64,000 nt of DNA from Rhodocyclaceae bacterium (lineage in GTDB: Bacteria; Pseudomonadota; Gammaproteobacteria; Burkholderiales; Rhodocyclaceae), in the NCBI GenBank assembly GCA_013426785.1, contig JACDZI010000002.1:1-64000 (forward strand). The letters run 5' to 3'. The notes beneath the pieces were generated by a model. It saw only the letters and a list, made by a program, of their open reading frames with translations. It did no database searches and was not told the DNA's origin. Positions 25,561-33,582 of the stretch are shown in pieces; the first letter of the stretch is position 1, and each line of letters begins with the position of its first letter. The position numbers and the translations under genes are program-made.

Positions 25561-27705
25561 ATGACCAGCCCAATTTCTGACCTGCTAAAGGACAGTGCCT
25601 ACAGGCTCAGCCAGTTCAAACCCGCGCAAATCGCGGCGCTGGAAGCCGCCATCACGCTCAAGGAATCCGGCAAGAAGCCAACTCCCTATGTCACCTGCCT
25701 GGTGCGCGGCAAACCAATCAAGCTCACGCCCGAAGAAGCGGTACGACAGCTTTATGTGATGGTGTTGCGCGATGACCTCGGCTATTCGGTCAGCCGCATG
25801 GAAGTGGAGCACGAAGTCACCTTCGGCCGCGAGAAGAAGCGAGCAGACATCTGCATCTTCGATAAAGACAAGACCACCGCGCCCTATCTCCTCGTCGAGT
25901 TGAAGAAACCAAAACTCAAGGACGGCAAGGAACAACTCAAAAGCTATTGCAACGCCACCGGCGCACCGATGGGCGTTTGGACAAATGGCGAGCAAATTTC
26001 CTACTACCACCGCAAGGATCCCAACTACTTCGAGGACATTCCGGCCATTCCGTCGGCCATACAGAAACTGTCTGACATTCTCTCCGAGCGCTGGACCATT
26101 GACGACCTGGTGAAACTCGACAAGCTGGTCAATGAGAAAAAATCCCTCAAGGACCTGATTCTCGAAATGGAGGATGAAGTTCTTGCCAATGCCGGCGTCG
26201 ATGTGTTCGAGGAACTGTTCAAGCTGGTGTTCACCAAGCTCTACGACGAAATGGAAGGTGGGCGTGACAGAAAGCGGCACCTCGTATTCAAGAACTACGG
26301 TGACACCGAAACCGAACTCAAGGCCAAGATTCAAGACCTGTTCGACAAGGCCCGCGCAAAGTGGGAAGGCGTCTTCCCCGATGGCGACAAAATTCAGCTC
26401 ACACCCAGCCACCTGTCCGTGTGTGTTGCCTCGCTGGAAAAGGTCAAGCTGTTCAACTCCAACCTCGAAGTCGTCGACGAAGCCTTCGAGTATTTGATGA
26501 GCAAGTCCAGCAAGGGCGAAAAGGGGCAGTACTTCACGCCGCGCTACGTCATCGACATGTGCGTGAAGATGGTGAACCCGCTGGAAACCGAAACCCTGAT
26601 CGACACCGCTGCCGGCAGTTGCGGCTTCCCGGTTCACGGCATCTTCCACGTCTGGGAACAGATCATGAAGCAGGAAGGGCTTTCCAAGAGCCACCTTTTC
26701 ACCACTGAGAAAAAGCCGGCACGCTGCGAAGACTATGTGCGCAACAAGGTGTTCGCCATCGACTTTGACGAAAAGGCTGTGCGCGTCGGGCGCACCCTGA
26801 ACCTGATTGCCGGCGATGGACAAACCAACGTGCTGCACCTCAATACGCTCGACTACGAGCGCTGGCACGAGAAAACCGACGATGATGAAAACTGGCGCGA
26901 TGTTTACGGCGATGGCTGGAAAAAGTTGCGCAAGCTGCGCGCCGACAAGGCCGGCAACCGTGATTTCGGCTTCGACGTGCTGATGGCCAATCCGCCCTTT
27001 GCCGGCGACATCAAGGAAACCCGCATCCTTGCCAAATACGAACTGGCGCGCTCGGTCAGCTATGACAAACTCGCCAAGATCGAGCCGACCGACCCGAACA
27101 TCATCGACGCACGCGAACGCGCCCCATGTTTTACCGACGCCCTGCATGCCAGCCACGAAACCATTTACCAGATGGCCGACGGCAGCTACCGCAAGGTCAG
27201 GATCAAGCACCAGGCGACCACTGGCCGCGACATTCTCTTTATTGAGCGCAACCTGAGTTTTCTCAAGCCGGGCGGACGCATGGCCGTCGTATTGCCGCAA
27301 GGCCGGTTCAATAACGCCAGCGACAAGGATTTGCGCGAATACCTCGCCGCGCACTGTCGCATCCTCGCCGTGGTCGGCCTGCACGGCAATGTCTTCAAGC
27401 CGCACACCGGCACCAAGACCAGCGTGCTGTTCGTGCAGAAATGGAACGACGACCCCAAAGCCGGCCCCCTGTGCCCAAAGCAGGACGATTACCCGATCTT
27501 CTTCGCCACCATGCGCGAACCCAGCAAGGACAATTCCGGGGACAAGATTTACCGGCAGGATGCCGACGGCGCGCCGCTACTCGATGACCACGGGCATTTG
27601 ATCGTCAAGCACGATCTGTTCAACCACGACGGCAAGACAGAAGACGGCATCGCCGAGGCATTTATCGAGTTCGCCAAGAAGGAGCGGCTAAGTTTTTTTC
27701 GCTAG
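25561..27705 (+). CDS. nuclease-methyltransferase fusion of a type IIB/IIG-like restriction system
   Basis: 714 residues from ATG 25561, preceded by AGGAAAG; an in-frame ATG at 25495 is a weaker start. The N-terminal HsdR_N-type nuclease fold shows Asp96 in RADICIF and Glu113-x-Lys115 in LLVELKKPKL. A type I-like N6-adenine methylase follows: GQYFTPRYVIDMCVKMV, D348 in DTAAGSCGFP, and N477PPF in LMANPPFAGD. No helicase motor is present. With the separate specificity gene downstream this resembles BcgI-type systems that cut and methylate with one A subunit. It ends at a run of seven T. Confidence 0.85.
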   Translation: MTSPISDLLKDSAYRLSQFKPAQIAALEAAITLKESGKKPTPYVTCLVRGKPIKLTPEEAVRQLYVMVLRDDLGYSVSRMEVEHEVTFGREKKRADICIFDKDKTTAPYLLVELKKPKLKDGKEQLKSYCNATGAPMGVWTNGEQISYYHRKDPNYFEDIPAIPSAIQKLSDILSERWTIDDLVKLDKLVNEKKSLKDLILEMEDEVLANAGVDVFEELFKLVFTKLYDEMEGGRDRKRHLVFKNYGDTETELKAKIQDLFDKARAKWEGVFPDGDKIQLTPSHLSVCVASLEKVKLFNSNLEVVDEAFEYLMSKSSKGEKGQYFTPRYVIDMCVKMVNPLETETLIDTAAGSCGFPVHGIFHVWEQIMKQEGLSKSHLFTTEKKPARCEDYVRNKVFAIDFDEKAVRVGRTLNLIAGDGQTNVLHLNTLDYERWHEKTDDDENWRDVYGDGWKKLRKLRADKAGNRDFGFDVLMANPPFAGDIKETRILAKYELARSVSYDKLAKIEPTDPNIIDARERAPCFTDALHASHETIYQMADGSYRKVRIKHQATTGRDILFIERNLSFLKPGGRMAVVLPQGRFNNASDKDLREYLAAHCRILAVVGLHGNVFKPHTGTKTSVLFVQKWNDDPKAGPLCPKQDDYPIFFATMREPSKDNSGDKIYRQDADGAPLLDDHGHLIVKHDLFNHDGKTEDGIAEAFIEFAKKERLSFFR
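27693..27699 (+). other. T7 run at methyltransferase/specificity junction
   Basis: Seven T in AGTTTTTTTCGC. A -1 shift here reads past the TAG at 27703 and on as SLGPFDKARYARLLKGL into the specificity gene without a stop. Confidence 0.6.
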
Positions 27706-27734
27706 GCCCCTTTGATAAAGCGCGTTACGCGCGC

Positions 27735-29138
27735 TTGTTGAAGGGGCTGGATGCAACCGAAATTGCTCTCTCGAAACTGCTGGAGAGCAACGAGGTTTTC
27801 CGCATTGACGCCGAGCGCTTCTCACCCCATGTCATCACACTACTTGAACGACTCGGACGCGATGGCTTGCGATTATTTGATGTTGCGTCGCCAAGAGGCA
27901 AACGCTTTTCTCCCGCTAGCTCTGGCGAGTTTGACTACATCGAAATTGGCGGGGTTAATTCCGAAGGTATGGTAAATGCCGAACGCCTTCGTCAAAGTGA
28001 AGCTCCAAGTCGTGCTACGCAGATCGCTGAGGTCGGTGATGTCATTACATCTACTGTGCGCCCAGTTCGACGTATTTCTGCGCTGATCATGCCGGAACAG
28101 AACGGTTTCGTTTGTTCCTCTGGCTTCGTTGTCTTGAAACCTCGAAAAATTACTGCCGAGTTGCTGTTGACCTACCTACGCGCAAAACCGATTTGCGAAC
28201 TAATGGATTTGCACACCACCGCCAGCATGTATCCGGCCATTTCAGAACAAGATTTGTTGAGACTACCCATCCCGCAGTTCTCCGAGAGATTCGATAAAGG
28301 TATAGCTACGCATGTGCGCCGGGCCTATCAATTGCGGGAAGAATCGGCTAAGCAGATAGCACAAGCCGAAAGTTCCCTCCTGCATACGCTCGGCCTGAAA
28401 AACTGGCACGCCCCGGAATCGCTCAGCTACGTGCGCAATAGCGGGCAAGCCTTCGCCGCCGAACGCTTCGATGCCGAGTATTTCCATCCGGCCAAGACTG
28501 AGGCCCTGGCGAAACTGAATACGCTCTCGGACTGCACCGTAGGCGATCTGTTCAATTCCGTTCGCGAGATGTGGCAACCAGATGAAGACACCGGCCCCGA
28601 AGCCGTCCGCAATTACGATCTCAGCGACGCATTGAGTCCTTTCCTTGACGGCACGAAAGAACCAAGCGACCGGACAGCGATAGCCAGCACCAAGAAGATG
28701 ATTCGCGCCGGGGACCTCGTGGTGTCAAGGTTGCGCTCTTACTTGAAGGAAATCGCTCTCGTTCAATCCGGGGGCGATGTGCCGATGGTTGCGTCGACCG
28801 AATACATCGTGCTTCGGCCAAAGCAATCCGGCGATCTTCCGGTCGAGGCGCTGATGATCTTCCTGCGCTCGGCATTGCCGCAGGTGGTCTTCAAGTGGTC
28901 GCAAGATGGATCGAATCATCCGCGATTCGATGAAAAGGAACTGCTCCGACTGCCGTTACCGCGTGTGCTGATCCAGGAGGCGAATGAGTACGTCACCGCC
29001 GTTCGCTCGGTAATTTCCAGGCGGGAGAGTGCGACCCAACTCCTCGCCGCCGCCAAGCGCGCCGTTGAAATCGCCATCGAAGATTCTGAAACTGCTGCAC
29101 TGGATCACCTCGCCGCTTGCGAACGTGGGGCGAAATAG
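27735..29138 (+). CDS. restriction system specificity subunit (HsdS-like)
   Basis: 467 residues from TTG 27735. The open frame extends upstream to overlap the methyltransferase end, with no ATG. Two target-recognition halves are visible, each with the usual pattern (FDYIEIGGVNSEG, VITSTVRPVRRISAL, STEYIVLRPKQSGDLP, DGSNHPRFDEKELLRLPLP), each followed by a helical spacer. The protein sets the DNA sequence recognised by the nuclease-methyltransferase. The weak start and lack of a ribosome site suggest translational coupling or a -1 shift at the T run. Lower GC in its first half suggests transfer. Confidence 0.82.
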   Translation: MLKGLDATEIALSKLLESNEVFRIDAERFSPHVITLLERLGRDGLRLFDVASPRGKRFSPASSGEFDYIEIGGVNSEGMVNAERLRQSEAPSRATQIAEVGDVITSTVRPVRRISALIMPEQNGFVCSSGFVVLKPRKITAELLLTYLRAKPICELMDLHTTASMYPAISEQDLLRLPIPQFSERFDKGIATHVRRAYQLREESAKQIAQAESSLLHTLGLKNWHAPESLSYVRNSGQAFAAERFDAEYFHPAKTEALAKLNTLSDCTVGDLFNSVREMWQPDEDTGPEAVRNYDLSDALSPFLDGTKEPSDRTAIASTKKMIRAGDLVVSRLRSYLKEIALVQSGGDVPMVASTEYIVLRPKQSGDLPVEALMIFLRSALPQVVFKWSQDGSNHPRFDEKELLRLPLPRVLIQEANEYVTAVRSVISRRESATQLLAAAKRAVEIAIEDSETAALDHLAACERGAK

Positions 29139-29174
29139 GCCATAGCAATCCACAGCAACAGCCAGCCCGCGCAG

Positions 29175-29197
29175 AAAGTCGGCGCTGGCAGGACGGC
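29175..29197 (-). repeat. dispersed 24-base repeat, copy 11 (right border of the restriction island)
   Basis: AAAGTCGGCGCTGGC then AGGACGGC, 36 bases after the specificity gene stop and 11 bases before the ptsI stop. Same orientation as the left-border copy at 25026. Confidence 0.92.
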
Positions 29198-29208
29198 ATG
29201 CGGAGAAG

Positions 29209-30963
29209 CTAGAGCCGCTCGACCTGTTCGCGAATGCGCTCGGGTTCGTCCAGCTTGAGCAGGCGTGCCACCTTGAGCGCGAGCTGTTCGGTGTCGGCCA
29301 TGACCACTTGCTGCTTTACTTCAAGCAGTTGCGAGGGGTGCATCGAGAACTGGCGCAGCCCCATGCCAAGCAGCAGGCGCGTCATTTGCGGATCGCCGGC
29401 CAGTTCACCGCACACCGCCACTGGCATCTCGGCCTTGTTGGCGGCCTGGATCACCAGCGACAGCAGTCGCAGCACGGCCGGATGGAGCGGGTCGTAGAGA
29501 TGGGAGACCGCTTCGTCGGTACGGTCGATCGCCAAGGTGTACTGGATCAGGTCGTTGGTACCGATCGAGAGAAACTGCAGGCGCTTGAGGAAGGGGCCGA
29601 GGGCCAGCGCCGAGGCGGGAATCTCGATCATGCCGCCGACTGGAATGTGCTCGTCGAATTTGCAACGCCGCTCGCGCAACTGCTGCTTGGCCTGTTCGAT
29701 CATCGCCAGCGTCTGAAGGATTTCCGCTGCCTGCGCGAGCATGGGGATGAGGATTTGCACCTTGCCAAAATGGGAGGCACGCAGGATGGCGCGTAGCTGG
29801 GCGAGGAAGATCTGCGGCTCGGCCAGACAGTAGCGGATGGCGCGCAGTCCAAGGGCCGGGTTGGGGGCCTGGCGTTCGGTGCCGGTGAGTGCGCGGGCTG
29901 TCTTGTCGCCGCCGATGTCGAGGGTGCGAATCGTCACCGGCTTGCCGGCCATGGCTTTGGCCACCGACTTGTAGGCTTCGAACTGTTCGTCCTCGGTCGG
30001 CAGGGTGTCACGGTTCATGAACAGGAATTCGGTGCGGAACAGGCCGATGCCGTCAGCGCTGGCCTCCTTGACCTGCACGATGTCCTGCGGCAGCTCGATG
30101 TTGGCTTGCAGGCTGATATCTATGTCGTCGAGTGTGGTGGCGCGGGCGGTCTTGAGGCGCTTCAGCTTGGAGCGCTCGAGTTCCAGCTCGCGCTTCCTGA
30201 GCCGGTACTCTTCCAGTACGCGGGCGTCGGGATCAACAATCAGCACCCCACGGGTGCCATCGACGATGATCATGTCGTTCTCGCGCACCAGCGGACGAGC
30301 ATGATGCAAGCCGACGATGGCGGGAATGGCGAGGCTGCGCGCGACAATGGCCGTGTGCGAGGTGGCGCCGCCCAGGTCGGTGACGAAGCCGGCGATCTTC
30401 AGGTTCTTGAACTGGATGGTGTCGGCCGGCGAGAGATCGTGGGCGACCACCACCAGTTCGCCGGCACCGTCCTTGTCCGCCTTGTCGCCCTTGGCCGGCT
30501 TGCGACTCAAGCGGCGCGGTTTTCCCAGCAGCACACGCAGGACGCGCTCGACTACCTGCACGATGTCGTGCTTCCGCTCACGCAGGTAGCTGTCGTCGAT
30601 CTCTTCGAACTGAGCGACGAGTTGCTCCATCTGCTGTACCAGCGCCCACTCGGCGTTGCAGCGGCGCAACCGGATCAGCTCCTTCGGCACCTCTGCCAGC
30701 AATGGATCGTCGAGGAACATGGCGTGCATATGGACCAGTGCTGCCAGTTCGGTGGGCGCACCCGGTGCGCTGGCTTCGCCGCTGAGGCTGGCCAATTCGG
30801 CGCGCACGCTTTCGATTGCCTGTTCGAAACGGACGATCTCGTGCTGGATGTCGCGTTCGCGCACCGTGAAATGGGCGACCTCCAGCGTGGCATGGGAGAC
30901 CAGGTGGGCCTGGCCGATGGCAATGCCTTGCGATACCGCCAAGCCGTGGAGGGTAAAACTCAA
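29209..30963 (-). CDS. ptsI: phosphoenolpyruvate-protein phosphotransferase (enzyme I)
   Basis: 584 residues. PtsI takes phosphate from PEP and gives it to HPr. The start is TTG in the GATTGAGT overlap with the HPr stop, giving the N-terminus MSFTLHGLAVSQGIAIGQ typical of betaproteobacteria. The active histidine is in LGGATSHTAIVARSLAIPA. GIGLFRTEFLFMNRD and the C-terminal GTNDLIQYTLAIDR and VAVCGELAGD are the PEP-binding signatures. It forms an operon with HPr and EIIA. Confidence 0.93.
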   Translation of the reverse strand: MSFTLHGLAVSQGIAIGQAHLVSHATLEVAHFTVRERDIQHEIVRFEQAIESVRAELASLSGEASAPGAPTELAALVHMHAMFLDDPLLAEVPKELIRLRRCNAEWALVQQMEQLVAQFEEIDDSYLRERKHDIVQVVERVLRVLLGKPRRLSRKPAKGDKADKDGAGELVVVAHDLSPADTIQFKNLKIAGFVTDLGGATSHTAIVARSLAIPAIVGLHHARPLVRENDMIIVDGTRGVLIVDPDARVLEEYRLRKRELELERSKLKRLKTARATTLDDIDISLQANIELPQDIVQVKEASADGIGLFRTEFLFMNRDTLPTEDEQFEAYKSVAKAMAGKPVTIRTLDIGGDKTARALTGTERQAPNPALGLRAIRYCLAEPQIFLAQLRAILRASHFGKVQILIPMLAQAAEILQTLAMIEQAKQQLRERRCKFDEHIPVGGMIEIPASALALGPFLKRLQFLSIGTNDLIQYTLAIDRTDEAVSHLYDPLHPAVLRLLSLVIQAANKAEMPVAVCGELAGDPQMTRLLLGMGLRQFSMHPSQLLEVKQQVVMADTEQLALKVARLLKLDEPERIREQVERL

Positions 30964-31229
30964 TCCTCTTCCCCGAAGCGGTCGGCGATCATCGCCAACA
31001 AAGCGGCCAGCGCCTCGTCTGCGCGTTCGCCAGCGGTGTCGACGATCACCGTGCTGCCCTTGCCGGCCGCCAGCATCATCACGCCCATAATGCTTTTGGC
31101 GTTGATGCGCCGGGTGCCGCGCTCCATCCACACCTCGCAGGGAAAGCTGCCCGCCAGCTGGGTGAGCTTGGCGGAGGCACGGGCATGGAGCCCCAGCTTG
31201 TTGACGATTTCAGCCTCGGCCCTGGGCAT
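30960..31229 (-). CDS. HPr phosphocarrier protein
   Basis: 89 residues. His15 in NKLGLHARASAKL is the phosphorylation site and Ser46 in INAKSIMGVMML is the regulatory serine. It carries phosphate from enzyme I to EIIA. The stop overlaps the ptsI start. Order EIIA-HPr-ptsI is the betaproteobacterial regulatory PTS arrangement. Confidence 0.93.
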   Translation of the reverse strand: MPRAEAEIVNKLGLHARASAKLTQLAGSFPCEVWMERGTRRINAKSIMGVMMLAAGKGSTVIVDTAGERADEALAALLAMIADRFGEED

Positions 31230-31232
31230 TGT

Positions 31233-31622
31233 TTAGTGGTTGAGCATGTTGAGCACACCGTCGCGACCGCCGCCGGTGGCACGCATCAGCAGGGTTTCCA
31301 TGCCCTTGTCGCGGTAGTTGATCGCGCGCAGCAGCATCGGCAGATTGGCGCCCGCCAGCCCCTCGATCTTGCCGGCATCGAGCAGTTTGGCGGCCAGGTT
31401 GGAAGGGGTGGCGCCATAGATGTCCGTCATCACCAGCACGCCTTCGCCGGTATCGACCAGCCTGAGCAACTGCCGCGCCAGCGGCAGCAGATTCTTCGGG
31501 TCGTCGCCTGCCGCCACGCCCAGTTGCAGCAACTGCTCCGGCCGCTTGTTGAGGACGTGGCAGGCGCACTGGATCAGAGATTCGCCGAAAGTATCGTGGG
31601 TGATGAGCAGCAAGCCGATCAT
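31233..31622 (-). CDS. PTS EIIA component, mannose family
   Basis: 129 residues of the EIIA-Man fold, with His9 in LLITHDTFGESL as the phosphorylated residue and MTDIYGATPSNLA as the second signature. No EIIB or EIIC permease is present, so this set is probably regulatory and not for sugar uptake. It begins the three-gene operon and lies 3 bases from the HPr start. Confidence 0.9.
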   Translation of the reverse strand: MIGLLLITHDTFGESLIQCACHVLNKRPEQLLQLGVAAGDDPKNLLPLARQLLRLVDTGEGVLVMTDIYGATPSNLAAKLLDAGKIEGLAGANLPMLLRAINYRDKGMETLLMRATGGGRDGVLNMLNH

Positions 31623-31804
31623 GGTGCGGGAATTATGGCATGCTTGTGGCGAATCGCCCCGTCCCCTGTAGGTACCCTGCGAACTCGCGCTGGCAGCTCG
31701 CCGGATCTATCGTTACCTTGCGTATTGCTAAAAAACCGAACTTGGTGTAGGGCTAGGTGATGTTTGATGGCTCAATAAGTGGTTCGTGTAATTCAGACAC
31801 TCCC

Positions 31805-32347
31805 ATGACCCACGCTGACGAAGTTACCGCGCTGGCGCGGGGGGATTGGTGCCGTTATGCCGAGCTCGCCGAGCATGCCCGCAAACTGGGTGCAGCGTTT
31901 GCCGAACAGGACCTGCGGACGCTGCTGGTCGATCACACCGCGCTATTCATCGGGCCATCACAGCCGAAAGCCATGCCTTATGCCTCGTTCTGGCTGGCCG
32001 AGGACCAGTCAAAACGGCACGAGGCGACGATGGCTGCGACTGACTTCTACGCCCAGGGCGGATTCGAAGTCAGTGACGACCTCCAGGAATTGCCGGACCA
32101 TGTGGCAGTCGTGCTGGAGTTCCTGTATGCGCTCATCTTCGCTGTGAATCAGGCCTGCGACAGCAATGAGGCAGAAGCATTACCGCAGGCGGCTGACTTG
32201 TACCGCCGCTTCCTGAGCGAGCATCTTGGGAAGTGGATAGGTGATTTCGCCAATGCTGTCAGGTCAAGTGCCGAAACGAAGTTTTACCGAGTGCTTGCCG
32301 ACCTGACTGAGCGATTTATCCAGCTTGAGGTCAAGCGAGCAACATAA
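31805..32347 (+). CDS. TorD/DmsD family molybdoenzyme chaperone
   Basis: 180 residues from ATG 31805; an in-frame ATG lies at 31757. It is all-helical, with the TorD-like features YASFWLAEDQSKRHEATMAA, ATDFYAQGGFEVSDDLQELPDHV and FLYALIFAVNQAC before a LSEHLGKWIGDFANAV helix. E-PDH in the centre is the family hallmark. TorD-like proteins hold molybdoenzyme precursors until cofactor insertion and Tat export. No molybdoenzyme gene is adjacent, so it is an orphan here. Confidence 0.8.
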   Translation: MTHADEVTALARGDWCRYAELAEHARKLGAAFAEQDLRTLLVDHTALFIGPSQPKAMPYASFWLAEDQSKRHEATMAATDFYAQGGFEVSDDLQELPDHVAVVLEFLYALIFAVNQACDSNEAEALPQAADLYRRFLSEHLGKWIGDFANAVRSSAETKFYRVLADLTERFIQLEVKRAT

Positions 32348-32381
32348 ATCATATCCTGCCAATAATTGGCAGGATATGATT
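32347..32381. repeat. perfect 16-bp inverted repeat after torD-like gene
   Basis: AATCATATCCTGCCAA (32347-32362), loop TAA, then TTGGCAGGATATGATT (32366-32381). It begins at the last base of the chaperone stop codon. No T run follows, so it may be a bidirectional or weak terminator, or a regulator site in front of the yafY-like gene. Confidence 0.8.
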
Positions 32382-32416
32382 GAGCCTTCGCCTATTGCCT
32401 CCAGAGAAAACTCGGC

Positions 32417-33106
32417 ATGTCTCGTGCCCAACGCCTGCTTGATTTGATCCAAATTTTGCGCGGCCACCGGTTTCCAGTCACGGGTGCACAATTGGCCACA
32501 GAGCTTGGTATTAGTCTTCGCACGCTCTACCGTGACATAGGAACATTGCAGGAGCAAGGTGCAAGTATCGAGGGAGAGCCAGGGCTGGGTTACATTTTGC
32601 GTCCCGGTTTCATGCTTCCTCCTCTCATGTTTTCGGAGGACGAAATCGAGGCCCTTGTACTGGGATCGCGCTGGGTGTCAGATCGTGGCGATGTTCGGCT
32701 TGGTTTAGCGGCCAGAAATGCACTTACAAAAATTGCTGCCGTATTGCCGGAGGATCTTCGCAACTCATTGGACACATCTGCGCTGCTGGTTGGCCCCGGC
32801 ATCAACATCAAAACCGGAGATACAGAACTGCCTCAAATTCGTCAGGCAATCCGGACGGAGCGCAAACTGGAAATTCAATACCGCGATCTCAAAGGGTCAG
32901 AATCACTCCGAAAGATATGGCCCTTTGCGCTCGGGTATTTTGATCATGTCCGCGTTCTGGTGGCATGGTGCGAGTTGCGTCAGGGATTTCGGCATTTCCG
33001 CACGGATCGGATCGTCTCTTTGAAAACGGTGGATCAGCGCTATCCGCGTCGGCGCCAGGTATTGTTGAAACTATGGCGCGAAATCGAAGGCATCCCGCCA
33101 CAGTAA
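32417..33106 (+). CDS. YafY family regulator (HTH and WYL domain)
   Basis: 229 residues. The N-terminal helix-turn-helix (RAQRLLDLIQILRGHRFPVT, then LATELGISLRTLYRDIGTLQ) is followed by a WYL domain with RTERKLEIQYRDLKG, WPFALGYFDHVRVLVAWCELR and FRHFRTDRI. It should regulate the VOC gene downstream; a near-palindrome lies between the two. The original Trp-Tyr-Leu triplet appears changed, as is common. Confidence 0.88.
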   Translation: MSRAQRLLDLIQILRGHRFPVTGAQLATELGISLRTLYRDIGTLQEQGASIEGEPGLGYILRPGFMLPPLMFSEDEIEALVLGSRWVSDRGDVRLGLAARNALTKIAAVLPEDLRNSLDTSALLVGPGINIKTGDTELPQIRQAIRTERKLEIQYRDLKGSESLRKIWPFALGYFDHVRVLVAWCELRQGFRHFRTDRIVSLKTVDQRYPRRRQVLLKLWREIEGIPPQ

Positions 33107-33115
33107 CAATTGACT

Positions 33116-33134
33116 ACTGACATAAATTGACAGT
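33116..33134. promoter_or_regulatory. probable YafY-type operator
   Basis: ACTGACATAAATTGACAGT is a near-palindrome with TGACA-like arms between the YafY-type regulator and the VOC gene, 70 bases before the latter. Confidence 0.5.
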
Positions 33135-33204
33135 GGTTCAACTTAGCATTGATTGCGTCGGCCACGTGCGCCGACTTAATCATCAACTAATGCGGAGTAT
33201 CCAC

Positions 33205-33576
33205 ATGACAGACCCTAATTTCATTATTTTGTACGTAGATAGCCCGGCGATCAGCGCCCAGTTCTATGCCGACCTGTTGGGGAAGCAACCAATAGAGGCA
33301 TCGCCAACCTTTGCCATGTTCGATATTGCGTCGGGCGTAATGTTGGGTTTGTGGTCAAGGCATACCGTTGAACCAGTAGCGACAGCAAGCGTTGGCGGTG
33401 GCGAATTGGCCTTCTCGGTTGCCGATAACGATAGTGTCAATTCGATGTACTCCGATTGGTGTAATCGGCGACTGGCTATTGCACAAACACCATCTCAAAT
33501 GGACTTCGGCTATACGTTTGTGGCTCTTGATCCAGACGGCCATCGTCTGCGTGTTTTTGCACCGCTCCAACACTGA
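33205..33576 (+). CDS. VOC family (glyoxalase-like) protein
   Basis: 123 residues of one vicinal oxygen chelate module pair: FIILYVDSPAISAQFYADLL at the N-terminus, SPTFAMFDIASGVMLGLWSR next, ELAFSVADNDSVNSMYSDW and FVALDPDGHRLRVFAP at the end. The ATG has GCGGAG upstream. Pairing with a YafY-type regulator is common in proteobacteria. Metal ligands and substrate cannot be fixed from this sequence. Confidence 0.82.
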   Translation: MTDPNFIILYVDSPAISAQFYADLLGKQPIEASPTFAMFDIASGVMLGLWSRHTVEPVATASVGGGELAFSVADNDSVNSMYSDWCNRRLAIAQTPSQMDFGYTFVALDPDGHRLRVFAPLQH

Positions 33577-33582
33577 TTAACA

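Noticed and set aside
29209..31131. A 640-codon ptsI reading
   Set aside because: The first 56 codons are an out-of-frame reading of the HPr gene; the TTG at 30963 gives the normal enzyme I N-terminus.
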